Source: Botryosphaeria dothidea
Taxonomy: Eukaryota > Ascomycota > Dothideomycetes > Botryosphaeriales > Botryosphaeriaceae
Length of the DNA stretch: 64,000 bases
Direction of reading: 5' to 3'
NCBI GenBank assembly: GCA_011503125.2
Contig: WWBZ02000007.1
Span: 992,001 to 1,056,000, forward strand
The position numbers were made by a program, and so were the translations under genes. Shown here piece after piece: positions 11,076 through 21,420 of this stretch; positions within the stretch are counted from its first letter, which is position 1; each line of letters begins with the position of its first letter. Below the pieces are notes generated by a model, which was not told where the DNA came from, did no database searches, and saw nothing but the letters and a program-made list of their open reading frames with translations.

Positions 11076-11599
11076 GGGTGGGACGTCAACTCAACATCAG
11101 TGATCTCTCACAACGGATCTGATTTCTTCCGCCAAGGAGCCTTTTAGACAAATCATTGTATGGTTGAGTAATGCTTGACAGTATTAAAGATGACTAATAT
11201 CGCCCAAGTAGAAATCCTTCTCAGCATCTCATCACTGATAGAACTCAGTGCACTGGGCAGTCGGAGTGTCCCATTCATGTTGGCCCCACACCATACATCA
11301 TCCTGCTTTCAACGCAGACGGACGCGGCAGATGGGTTTATGGGAACCATCATCAGTTGAACTCGATGAGGCTATTACATATTTAAATTTACTATTTACGC
11401 TGATGTGCTATCCCCCATGCTGATGCATCTATATAAGGAGAGTCCAAAAAAAAAATATTAAGCATGCAATCTATGATCATCACGTCGTTATCGTCCTCAT
11501 CTCCATTCGCCGCATCTACACCTCTGATCAAGATGATCACGCATAACTCTTACCAAAAGCGAAACACTAGTCCCACAACAAAAGTCCTCCGACCGCTCT
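11076..11599. other. Intergenic DNA between MITE and MFS gene
   Basis: About 520 bp with no coding motif. It contains an A9 run near 11447-11455 and probably the 3' UTR of the minus-strand MFS gene. Confidence 0.35.
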
Positions 11600-13469
11600 T
11601 CAAACCGCGTGCCCCGCCTGCCCCTGCGCTGCCACCGTCGGTGGTGCCCCACATCTACAATCGGGACACTTATGCTTCGGCTTCCAGCATGTGCAATCCG
11701 GACACCCATGCTTGCTGCTTCTCTTTTCTTTCTTTGCCGTCGCATCCTTCAGCCTCTGCTGCAGCTGGGCGCGGTATATCTTGCCAGTGTACTTGAGGTA
11801 GATGACGCCAGAGATGCACGCGAGCACGAGGAAGGCGAGGCCGGTGTAGCACCAGCCGTAGCCCATGGCCTGGATGAGCGGGTGGATGATAGCGGCCGCG
11901 ATGGCGGCGCCGATGTTGCGCATCAGGCCGGCGAGGGCGACCATGCGGGCGGCGTGGGGAGGGGACGACTCGGTGAGGTAGGATGTGCTGGTGACGAGGA
12001 CCCAGGACATGCCGAAGCCGGCTAAATTGGGTCAGCGTGAGTATAGGGGAAGGAGGATGGGCAGAACTTACCGATGGCTGAGGCGACGAGCACGGCGGCA
12101 GGGTGAAGATGGTACTCGCAGAACCAGCCAAACATGATCAGGCCAGCGGCCGTGGCGACGTAGCCGATGGTCTGCAGGAAGATGCGGCTTTCAGGCGGGA
12201 CTTTGCCGTCGGGGCTGGCCTTGACGGCTCGGGCGCGCCAGAGATCGGAGGCCTTGCCGCCTGCCAGGGAGCCGACGAAGAGAAAGATGCCTGTTGGTAA
12301 ACGCATTAGTACATGAGCTAATAATGGAAGTGATGATGTGATGAAGCACTTACCAGGGCAGAGGTATGCGTAACCGGCCTCGGCCTCAGACCAGCCATAA
12401 TTATCCAGCCAAAGGCGGGTGAAGTCAACAAGGATAGCATAGAGACCAGCAAAGAGGAGAGCAGTGCTAGTGATGATAATCAAGTTGGGGGATACACAAG
12501 CAGGGCCCAGAACACACGCCATCTTGACGGCTGTGCAGGCACGTTCCCGTCTTTGTTCTTCTGCCTGAAGGGCTGGACCTTCAACAGACCGTAGTGGCAC
12601 TGGCTTTCGCCATTACCGACCAAGGTTCTCAAGGTTTCAGGCAGCCATAGCTGGATGGCGACATAAATCGGGAAGACTGCGATGGCTGCAAGGTAATCGG
12701 GTCAGCGTTAGATGTACAAGGATAAGCAGTACGAAACGCGTAAGTAACCAACATACCAAGGAATCCAAAAGCCCATCTCCACCTTGAAGGAGCAGCGAAT
12801 TGTCCACCAATAAGTGGACCAAGGATCGGCCCCATGTGGGGACCAAGAAGGAAGATGGACATGGCGGAGGCTCGGTTCTTGGGCTCAGTAATGTCAGCTA
12901 CGGTTCCCGCTCCCACGGAAGCTACCGCGCTGGAGCCAAGAGCCTGAAGGATTCGGAGAATGAACAAGGCTGCAATGTTTGCCGGTACTGCAGCCAGAAT
13001 GATGTTCGAGAAAAGGAAGATGGCCAGGGAGACGGTGTAAACGGGTCTTCGCCCCCAATGGTCGGCAGCAGCGGCCCAGAAAAGTGGCTGCAGAAGATCA
13101 GTCTGGAGTTCTGTATACGCGGGAAGATTTGGCACATACTGTTATGGCGAAGATAACCATGTACAAGGTAACCGAGGCATTGATGCCTGTTGTCGACGTG
13201 TGGAAGACATTCTCAAAAAGCGGAAGTGATGGGAGGTAGATGGCGCCACACAGGGGACCGAAGAAGCCTGCTGCGGTGACGAGGGAGAGAATCAATCGAC
13301 AGGAAGCAGCAGAGAATGCTGAATAAGGCGGAGCGACGCTTGGTGACGAAGGCGGGCCAACTTCTGTGACGGTATCTTCCTTTTTCTCGGCAACATTCAT
13401 GTCGAGGGAGGTGGGCGAGTCTTGGGGAGTGGTGTGATGATGGGATCCAGGGCACGGCGTGTCATTCAT
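11600..13469 (-). CDS. DHA1-family MFS exporter (DTR1/QDR-like), apparent frameshift
   Basis: Probable proton-antiporter exporter at the plasma membrane or prospore membrane. Minus-strand exons: 13469-13140, 13087-12757, 12685-12354, 12290-12072, 12021-11600. After a 70-residue hydrophilic N-terminus come the membrane segments, motif A in the TM2-3 loop (ADHWGRRPVYT) and the DHA1 signature LQALGSSAVASVGAGT with VADITEPKNRASAM, as in yeast Dtr1/Qdr-type proteins. LPETLRTLVGNG ends the first half. The exons sum to 1634 nt, not a multiple of three. The frame breaks at a G5 run (12487-12491; C5 on the coding strand) between WALLVYP and NLIIITSTALLF. The tail is unusual, with two cysteine clusters (CPDCTC and CPDCRC). 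It lies beside the P450 and isonitrile synthase, so product export is the likely role. It could be a pseudogene or contain a base-call error. Confidence 0.82.
12487..12491 (-). other. Homopolymer at apparent frameshift in MFS gene
   Basis: A run of five G (C on the coding strand). Three or six C would keep the frame between WALLVYP and NLIIIT. No phase-compatible intron of normal length was found across the site. Confidence 0.6.
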
Positions 13470-14126
13470 ATTAGACAGAAGCTCTCAGCAGTTCAGGCCG
13501 AAATAGACCGAAGTAGGATGAGATTATGGATAAAGGGCGCAAACGGCCTCGCGGCGCAGTTGTGGCCCGGTAAGCGGTAGGGCCAAAAATATGCGCGCTA
13601 ACATCTCGGCTCGGCTGGCGCAGCATCTCACTCTCTGGGTCTGGGCCTGGGCGCAGTCGAGCGGGTACATGGCATGGTAGGATTGCGGATATGCAAGTGC
13701 GGCGGAGAAAATAGCAGGCACAGGCTGGTTGGCAGCGCTGGCGGCCTCCGCCCAGCCGCATCTCTTGGCGAGCGAGTCAGCGGCTGCGCCTTCTGCATCC
13801 GCCCCAGATCTGTGGCCCGTCCGAAAGGGAAGCTGGCCAAGACGCTGCTCACCGCATCCCGAATCCGTGATTGCAGGGGCCTCCCCGAGCGTCGTGGAGA
13901 GCCGCAAGGCACACGGATCAGCATCATGTCTCATCTTAAACATCTCAGAGTTCACTGTATACGTTCCAGATAGACTTCGTATTGCTCGCAGCTGAGTCAT
14001 CTTGCTTGTATTAGTGCAGAGTCTATAGACCGACCGAAACGCCTAAACAATCTACATTCCATCTATCACAGAGTCCTGCCGAGCTGCGCTGGTATTACAC
14101 TTCCACCACCATCGCAGACCACCAAC
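13470..14126. other. Intergenic, promoter of MFS gene and 3' flank of P450
   Basis: 657 bp between two minus-strand genes. A 158-codon open frame on the minus strand (14000-13524) exists, but its composition (Arg/Ala-rich, no motif) and position in the MFS promoter make coding unlikely. Confidence 0.4.
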
Positions 14127-15753
14127 TCATACCTCCTCAAAGATGAGCCGAAGGAGCATCGGACTCAGAGGGCCCGCCTGTGTCACGTCAGCCACGAGTT
14201 CCGAAGGAAGGTCATGTCAGTCAGCCACTTACCGGCGTCATTTGTTTTCGCCAAGTTGGATCGTGCCGCCACCTCAGCCTCTCCACCAGCACCGCCATGG
14301 TCAGACGCGCCTCGAGCATCGCAAACTTCTGCCCAAGACAAGCCCGCTTGCCGCCGTGGAACGCGATGAACCCGCCCTTGCGGTTGGCTGTGCGGAACGT
14401 TGCATTGATCTCCTCCATCGTCGAACCCCACCTCTCGGGCTTGAATTCGTCGGCGTCTTTGCCCCAGAAGTCCCGGTCGTGCCCAGTCGCGTAGCCGTTG
14501 TATCCGACGTAGATGTCCGCCGCCAGTGCGATGGATCCGCCAAGGACGGTCGGGGCTGTCGTGCGACGGTTGATGAGTTGTGAAATCGGCGGGTATATGC
14601 GCAGCGTTTCGTAGACCACGGCCATGAGATATGGCATGCTCAAGATTGCTGCAGCTCCGCCATCCTTGATCGCTGCAACTTCCTCGCGGATCCGGTCTTG
14701 CACGTCCTGATGCTTACCGAGCAGGAAGAAGAGGGATTGAAAAAGAAGCTGAGGATTCTCGTGTCCAGCAATGAGGATGATGGAAACATTGTGACGGAAT
14801 TGCGTCTCAGTCAGAAGTCCAGACTGGTATGCTTGCACCAGGTGACATCCCGCCGAAGTATTGGTCATCTTTTCCTCATGGGCATGCTGATGACTCTCCA
14901 ACACCTTGCTGCAGAGTTGATTTGCGAATTCATCTACGAGCTGACGCGCGCGCTGTCTGCTCGGAATCGGGAAGATGTCAAGAAAGGGGAAGTTCAAGAA
15001 CAATGGCTTGAAGATCTCGCGCTTGACTGTCATCTGGATCTGATGCATGGGCGCCTGAGGGCTATCCAGCGTCTTCCAATGGTCAGCAGTAATCTCGTAC
15101 AGGGGAGAGATGCAACATACCCCGAAGTGCGTACCCAGAAGGCTTTGAGCGACATTCTCCAGTGACAGCCTCTGCAGGAGGGGCAAAATGAGAACCCCAT
15201 TCTGCGCAGACTTCCTCTGCTGCTCGACCAAGAGGCTGGCCAGGAGATGGGCGTTGCGTACTACCGGTGCGGGGTCGAAATCTCTCTGCAAACCAGGGGC
15301 AACGACGGAACGGTATAGGCGCCAATCAGCTCCATGAGCGGAGATGATGTTGTCTCCTGTGTATTCCGCGATGACGCTGTAAGGGATTTTCTTTTGGTTG
15401 CCGCTCTTAGCGTACAGATCCTCGTTCTTGAAAAGGTCTTGGAGAAATTCGGGCCGCTGCACTAAGACGTTCCAGCGGGATGCGAAGAAAATCTTGACGG
15501 CTCCGTGTTTCTTCAGCGGCTCTTCCAAGTACTCGCGATACAAAGTCTCTTGATCGCAGTCCCGGAAGAGCGGGAGCAGTGTGTAGTAGAAAGGAATTGT
15601 TGGTATATTCTTCGGGAAATTGCTCGGAGGCAGGAGGAAAGCGACGGCCGCCGCGATGGCAAGGCCAGTCACGAGGACGAAACCGGCGAGAAAGAGATTG
15701 AAAAACATGATGCTGCTGGTGTGGGTCGATGCAGGAAGGGAAGTCCGTCGCAT
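14127..15753 (-). CDS. DIT2: Cytochrome P450, DIT2/CYP56-like
   Basis: Haem-thiolate monooxygenase anchored in the ER. Two exons: 15753-14233 and 14177-14127, with a 55-nt intron whose splice restores a normal P450 end (MLLRLIFEEV) instead of an early stop. The first ATG gives 523 aa. The ATG at 15708 gives 508 aa starting directly at the hydrophobic anchor (MFFNLFLAGFVLVTG) and is equally plausible. Visible motifs: I-helix IAGHENPQ (the usual AGxxT threonine is replaced, as I recall for DIT2-type enzymes), ExxR as YETLRIYPP, PERW as FKPERW, and the haem ligand loop FHGGKRACLGQ. It is divergent from the DIT1-family gene across a shared 1-kb promoter, as DIT1 and DIT2 are in yeast, where Dit2 couples N-formyl-tyrosine. 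The family is certain; orthology to DIT2 is inferred from context and motifs. Confidence 0.88.
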
Positions 15754-16745
15754 ACCTGATATGTCCGAGAGAGCTCAGGCCAAGGGCGCCAAGATGGTGG
15801 TCGTCAGGGATTAAGGCACGATTTCCCCAGGCCAAGGGCGCAGCGACTCGGACACGTCCGTGCTGACAGGATGGCGCAACGTCTTGGGGTGTAACTGTGC
15901 CCTGACAGCTGACTGATGAGCTGGCGGCTAGCAGAACTGGTCTGTTGGTTATCCACCTATAAGCTGACAAGGCTGTGTATAGGCAAGTCGAGCCACAGCC
16001 AAACTTGGATGCGGCGTTGAGCCGACGCCCCGTTGGCTTACCGAACTGCACCACCTGCACCACTGCTCTGCCAAGACTGCACCTTCCCGGTCCCTTGCTA
16101 TTTTGGCGCTGCCAACGCGCGCACGAAAACCCGGCAGCTGATAATGCACCACTGCTGCAGATCGTGCCGACCGCCTCATCCTGGGCCCCTGAACTTCGCC
16201 TCCACGCACCCGGTACGCTGTAGCCTGACTCGCCTTAATTTATCTATTCCCCGAGCCGGCCTGAACCATGTACCCTTGCGGCGAGAGGCTGAGGAGTTAC
16301 AGCTTGGCACACGGACGGAGCATCCTCAGGGAAAATACCACCAACGAGCCCGCGCCCCGCTGCCTGGGCCTACTCCAGAGCTGTCTTGCGCTTTTTTTGA
16401 CCTGCTGCTTACACGACCACTTCTGCAGCCTCGTTAAATCCCACCTGTGGCTTCGGACACTACCTCAGCTGAACATCGGCACAGCCGCGGAACCTTACGC
16501 CAAGTCATTTCTCCAGAGCGGATATGGACAGCGGGAAGGCATCATAACTGCCTCATAAACTCAGCGCTTGATCGACGGACTCAATCACCAACCGGGTTTT
16601 CACTGTCAACCTTTTCCCCTAGCAGCAAAGTTACTCGCCTCTTCCCTACCCTATCCAATCATCTTTCTAATACTGAGCATACAACTCATCTTTGCTTTGT
16701 CCGACCTTCTCAACCATTTCCGATACCTAACCATTAATCAACATA
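15754..16745. promoter_or_regulatory. Bidirectional promoter of the DIT2-like / DIT1-like pair
   Basis: A 992-bp intergenic stretch between two head-to-head starts. I find no conserved coding. The right 150 bp before 16746 are pyrimidine-rich, with an AT-rich segment (taaccattaatcaacataATG) giving a good start context. Shared control of both genes is the expectation. No specific binding site is identified. Confidence 0.5.
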
Positions 16746-18549
16746 ATGACTTCCCTTAACAGCGGCTCCTCAATTTACCACGGCGTCCAAGGCTTTTACT
16801 GGCGTCGACCCGACTTTACCTTGGTCTCTGCAAGTGGCAACCAGGCTACAGAGATTCAGGCCCAATGGACACAGATCAAAGATCAGTTCGCAACAGAAAA
16901 CACCGTTGCAACAGTCTCCTTGTCGTCAGGAAAGCGTATCGACACATCCGAACTACGCCTGAAGCTTTCCAAGGAAGTATCAACATATCGCATCCGTGAG
17001 CTTCACGACTCCGACCATGCCGACCGTATTTTGGGCCTCATTTGCCGCAGTGAGGGCTCTTCTGCAGATCTCAACACCTGGGCAGAGCTTTTCATCCTTT
17101 GCGAGACTCGCTTGCTACCTCCTACCGAGCATACGCGCGACGAGGAGGACTCAGCCATCGCCAAGCAGATTGCAGATGTCTTCGACAGATATCTCCGCAA
17201 CGTCGCACCAAATGACAAATGGAACATTGGTCGAAGCATTTTCGAGACACGAGTACTGGACTTTGTCACTCGCCGCTTGCCAATCCGATTCTGTCTTCCC
17301 GCCTTTCCCTGCAAATCCCCCAGTGCAGAGAAAACTTGCGGCACTGATCCGGATCGCGCCGAATATCTCGCTCTCAAGTCCCTTGACGAGTTTGCACGCC
17401 GCATTGGTGATATATATAGCCCAGGAGCCATAGTGCTCATTGTGAGCGATGGTCACGTCTTCTCCGACTTGCGTAAGCTGACTGCCAATGAACAACTCCT
17501 TTAAACACATGCTGACATGTAGTAGTCGAGGTCAAGGATCACCAAGTTGACATCTACGGCGAGTCTCTGAAGCAGATGTACTACCGCGTGAAGTCGAGCA
17601 AGCAGTGCAACGGCAACATCCAGTTCACTTCTCTGACCGAGATCTTCTTTAGCAACCAAGAAATCACAGACCTTTTCCACGAGAAGTGGATCGATGGTTT
17701 CGATCTGACGCACCCAATCAACTCCGAGCGTTCCGAGAATGCAGAGCTTTGCCGCAAGTTGATGATGGCTCTTGGCCAAAATGACAAGACTATCCTCCGC
17801 AGTCTAATCACCAGCCAAGACCCATCGACGCTTGGCCTATACCGTGGCCTGTCCCGTTTCATGCTCGATGACCTGTCTAAGAGCCGTGCCTTTGCCGGCC
17901 TGAGCATCTCGAAGAGGAAGAAGATCTCTTCTAGCGTTGCTGCCGAGATGATCGTGCGTAACTGCGCATATTCCAACCTGGTTGAGATGCTCTTTCCGTC
18001 TCACGTGCGCCTCTCTATTCATGCGTAAGTTAGTTCACGTCGCAATGTTCTAGAAACAGTCACTGATACTGATGCTCTCCCAGTCATGACAACTCCGGTC
18101 CCAAGTTTGCAATTCGTCTCCTTGAGGCAATTGCTGTGGAGGACCTCGAGACCAGAGATGCTCAGAAGTTGCTGGACAACTACCATACTCCGACGCCATG
18201 GCACAATTGCCTCGCATATGTCGAGGGCGAGAGCGTTCCATATTTGATCAAGGCTCGCGCTGCATATGATGCTATTGCCAAAGGCCATCTTCAAGGTTCC
18301 TGGACGGACTCTGCGACTGGCGGGCGCTTCGTCTTGAGGGCCAAGTCTTTGAAGGTCGAGATTCCTCAGTCTCCTGTCGCTCCTCAGGAGGAAATCTACC
18401 TCAGTGCTGTCGAGAAGCCGCAGCCACTCCTGGTGCAGCAATATCCCATGCTCGAAAGGATGCTGCCTCTTGTGTATTTGCCAATGAGGTGGGCCGTAGA
18501 CTGTCTCTTGCGGGTTGGTGTGGTCTGCAAGACATGGGTTTCTACTTGA
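16746..18549 (+). CDS. DIT1: DIT1/PvcA-family isonitrile (isocyanide) synthase
   Basis: 563-aa member of the DIT1_PvcA family, whose bacterial members (PvcA, IsnA) convert aromatic amino acids to vinyl isonitriles and whose yeast member Dit1 makes the tyrosine precursor of spore-wall dityrosine. Exons 16746-17472, 17526-18024 and 18084-18549; introns of 53 and 59 nt. The acceptor of intron 1 is a TAGTAG, so use of the first AG (17522) would add one residue. Family motifs: IVSDGHVFSDL at residues 235-245, split by intron 1; RLSIHAHDNSGPKF, assembled across intron 2; and TPWHNCLAYVEG. There is no signal peptide, so it is probably cytosolic. It is divergent from the P450 and convergent, 175 bp away, with the PfpI gene. 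Whether the product is an isonitrile or an N-formyl amino acid cannot be read from sequence. Confidence 0.92.
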
Positions 18550-18724
18550 GTATGGTGTTCTGTTTCTATTTTAATTTTCCTTTTCAGCGTAGCAAGCATC
18601 GGCGTTGGGCTCCCATAGATACATACACCTCTCCTTCAGATTCCTAGGAATAATCGCATAATTCCATTTTCAACTTCTCTTTGTCTTACCCTCTCTCGGT
18701 AACCAAGCCATCTCAACCTTCCAT

Positions 18725-19569
18725 TCACACAGCAAACGGATCGTCCCACCCATCCCTCCCCCACACATACTCCATATCCCTCGCCACCTGCTCCGCCGTC
18801 TCGCTCCCGTACACGTCTCCCATCCACGCCAACGTCGCGTCCAACCCTGCACTCACCCCGTTGCTCGTCCACAAATTCCCGTCCCGCGTCCACCGCGCCC
18901 GCCACTGCCACCTCACGCCAGGGCCCAGCGCCGTCGTCGCGTTCCAAGCCCCCTTGTTCGTCGTCGCCACGCGCCCGTCCAGCACGCCCGCCCGCGCCGC
19001 CAAGCCCGCGCCCGTGCAGATCGCAATGAGGTGCTGCAGGCGCGGGTACCGCTCCCGGACGAAGGACACGGCGCCGTCGAGGTCGGGGGCGCGCGTGCCG
19101 AGGCCGCCGGGGACGAGGACGTCGATGTCGCGGGGCGCGGTGGCGAGGGTGTGGGTCGGGAGCAGGCTCGGGTAGAAGTTGGAGTTGTGGGGGTTCATAG
19201 ACGGGTGGCGCGGGGCGTTGGTGATGGGCGCGGTGGTGTTGAGCGTGGAGATGAGGGTGAGGGTGAGGTGGTGGGTGCTGATCAGGAAGGTGAGGGCGTC
19301 GAGGGGCCCGAAGACGTCGAGGAGCTGGTAGGTGGGGAAGAGGAGGATGGCGAAGCTTGTGGGGAGGGGCGGTGCTGTGTGGTAGAGCGAGGTTGGTTAG
19401 CTGAGGTTCAGCGGGTGGTGGTTGTGGATGTTGCCCATTGCGGGAAGGGCCGCCGGGTAGGCTCGGTGCGGAGAGCATTACCTGTGGTGTTGGTGGTTGC
19501 CGCGCTCTCCGCAGAAGCGGAACGGAGGGAGATTGCTACCGAGAGAAGAGGAATGATGGCCCATAGCAT
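18725..19569 (-). CDS. Secreted DJ-1/PfpI-family protein (isonitrile hydratase-like)
   Basis: 245-aa class-I-glutaminase-like fold protein. Exon 1 is 19569-19482 and exon 2 is 19374-18725, with a 107-nt phase-1 intron. Exon 1 encodes a clear signal peptide (MLWAIIPLLSVAISL then RSASA). The mature part shows FPTYQLLDVFGPLDAL, VLVPGG at residues 115-120 and the nucleophile elbow AICTGAG with Cys149, the pattern of PfpI/isonitrile-hydratase-like proteins rather than human DJ-1. Bacterial isonitrile hydratase (InhA of Pseudomonas putida) belongs to this superfamily and hydrates R-NC to N-formamides. It ends tail-to-tail with the isonitrile-synthase gene. The reaction is a context-based inference; many fungal PfpI proteins have unknown functions. 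Confidence 0.85.
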
Positions 19570-19697
19570 CGTCTCGATTTTTCCTCCGAGCTGGCTGGTG
19601 GTGGTGGCATGATCACTGCTGTTTCGAAACTTCCTTTTAAGTCTTGAGTGGAGGCAGAAAACTTGCGCATCTCGAAAAGGTCGTACTGTCCGTTGAA

Positions 19698-19708
19698 CTT
19701 GCTCAAAC
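19698..19708 (+). promoter_or_regulatory. Candidate regulatory motif CTTGCTCAAAC, copy 1
   Basis: One half of an exact inverted pair in the promoter of the copper transporter. It contains TTGCTCA, one base short of the yeast Mac1 copper-response core TTTGCTCA. The role is hypothetical. Confidence 0.3.
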
Positions 19709-19872
19709 GCCGCAAATGATTTTCTTGTCCGAGGTACTGAATCTGAGAACTCGCGCATCTTGGACGACGCTCGCTTTCTCAGACCACTGACTCGGCTGCG
19801 GCGAAGGAGGAGTTGAACGGCACACATGCTCGGTCTTGGCCCCCTCCGCGCCAAGCTTTTCCGCCCGCTTGT

Positions 19873-19883
19873 GTTTGAGCAAG
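19873..19883 (-). promoter_or_regulatory. Candidate regulatory motif CTTGCTCAAAC, copy 2 (inverted)
   Basis: GTTTGAGCAAG on the plus strand, the exact reverse complement of copy 1, 165 bp downstream of it in the same divergent promoter. The role is hypothetical. Confidence 0.3.
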
Positions 19884-20317
19884 TTTCCTCCCAGTTCGGG
19901 AAGGTATCGCCTGTACCATGGATCAAGGGTGGTGCGGTATCGTCAGCATGCCTGCCTTCCTGCCGTGCGTCGGGAGCCCCATGTCCCTTCCAATGGAACA
20001 ATATTGCGGTGAGCACATTATTTCTAGCGAGCGCGCCTGCAAAGTCTGGATGGTCCGCCGAGGAAACCCTATCGTGCATCAAGCTCCGCAGATTGTCCGC
20101 CCATATAATCGACTGCTGATCCGCGTTATTCATTCTGACTTCCTCTTCGCTCTCAGCCGCCGCGCAACTTGCCCCCCGCTCCCGCGTTCCCCCCGCTCCG
20201 CAGTTCTCAGATCCGCGCTTGCAGGGACCGGTCCTTTAGCACACACAATCAATTGAGCCTCACTAGAACTCCCTTCCAATTTTGTCCAGCTCACCCTCGC
20301 TGCGCTTCATCGCCAGA

Positions 20318-21420
20318 ATGGATCACTCAGGAATGTCCATGGCGTCCACCACCAGCTCCATGGTCATGAGTATGGCCTCCACCGCAACGGCAACAGCAGC
20401 TACTGCAACCAGCACCGCTAAGATGAGCATGGGAGGCATGGGCGGTGGTAGCTCCTGCAAGATTTCTGTAAGTTTCTCTTGAGCATTCAAGCACATTCCT
20501 TCACCGTCAATCTTTGCATCCATTCTATCCCCGTTAATATTCGTCCTTCCATCAAAACGCCATCACTGACCTTACTTCTCCCAAGATGCTCTGGAACTGG
20601 TACACCATCGATTCCTGCTTCATCGCGCGCTCCTGGCACATCCGCAGCTCCGGCATGTTCGCTGGCTCCTGCATTGGCGTCATCCTGCTCGTAATCTCGC
20701 TCGAATTCCTCCGCCGCGCTCAACGTGAACTCGACCGCTACTTCCGCCGCACCAACGCCATAGCCGCCTCTCCTTCTACCGCTGCCATCACGACCGCCGA
20801 GGCTGGCAGCAGTGCTAGCAGTGGCAGCGGCAAGGCTATGAACGCGTCGAGCGCCGCAGCGGGCGTGTCGGGCAGGAATCTTGCAGGACGCGTGGCGCCA
20901 TTGCGCTGGTGGCAGCAGCTGGTGCGGAGCTTCTTGTTCATGGTGCAGTTCGCTGTCGGGTACTTTGTGATGTTGTTGGCCATGTACTACAACGGTGAGT
21001 GGTTTTCCATTCTCCATCCCTTGCGTGGTCGAAACGAATGCACGCGCCGTGTGCATGCATCTCAGAAACGGCTTTCCCCACACCGCCATGCGCAGCTCGG
21101 CCGAAAGACAAATAACTCTGCGAGCTATTTTTGTTGTGCGAGCTGCGCTGGCACCTTCCGGATCGGATGGGCTGTTGCCTGGGATGTGTTTTTATGCATT
21201 GGTGTGCGGCTGGAAGCTGACGGTTTGCTGTTTTTGCAGGCTACATCATCATCTGCATCTTCATTGGAGCCTTCCTCGGAGCGGCTTGCTTCCAATGGGA
21301 CACGTACTACAGCGGTGCCGAGTAAGTTGTGGAACTCGACGCCTCCGAGCCAATCGATTGGGTATGCTGACGGACTTCTGCGACAGAGGCCCCGAGATGC
21401 GAGATTCGTGCTGCAATTGA
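20318..21420 (+). CDS. CTR-family high-affinity copper transporter
   Basis: 224-aa trimeric copper(I) importer of the Ctr family, expected at the plasma membrane. Exons 20318-20467, 20586-20994, 21240-21321 and 21387-21420. The N-terminus is a Met-rich copper-collecting domain (MDHSGMSM, MVMSM, KMSMGGMGG). TM1 is GMFAGSCIGVILLVISLEF. A cytosolic loop rich in Ser/Ala follows. TM2 carries the essential MxxxM (MLLAM in VMLLAMYYN), and TM3 carries GxxxG (GAFLG). The last exon is only 34 nt and supplies a cysteine tail (DSCCN) typical of Ctr C-termini. The gene is divergent from the PfpI gene and next to the isonitrile-synthase cluster. Copper control is likely by family precedent. Confidence 0.93.

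Larger units (their letters stand above)
19570..20317. promoter_or_regulatory. Shared promoter region of the PfpI and copper-transporter genes
   Basis: 748 bp between divergent starts. It contains an 11-bp sequence, CTTGCTCAAAC, at 19698-19708 and its exact inverted copy at 19873-19883. A minus-strand open frame through this region has no motif and is taken as chance. Confidence 0.45.

Noticed and set aside
13524..14000. 158-codon minus-strand open frame between the MFS and P450 genes
   Set aside because: Arg/Ala/Cys-rich composition, no motif, lies in the MFS promoter, and overlapping frames are open as well.
19408..20133. 241-codon minus-strand frame over the PfpI/CTR promoter
   Set aside because: Only its last part overlaps the real PfpI first exon; the rest has no motif and sits in promoter DNA.
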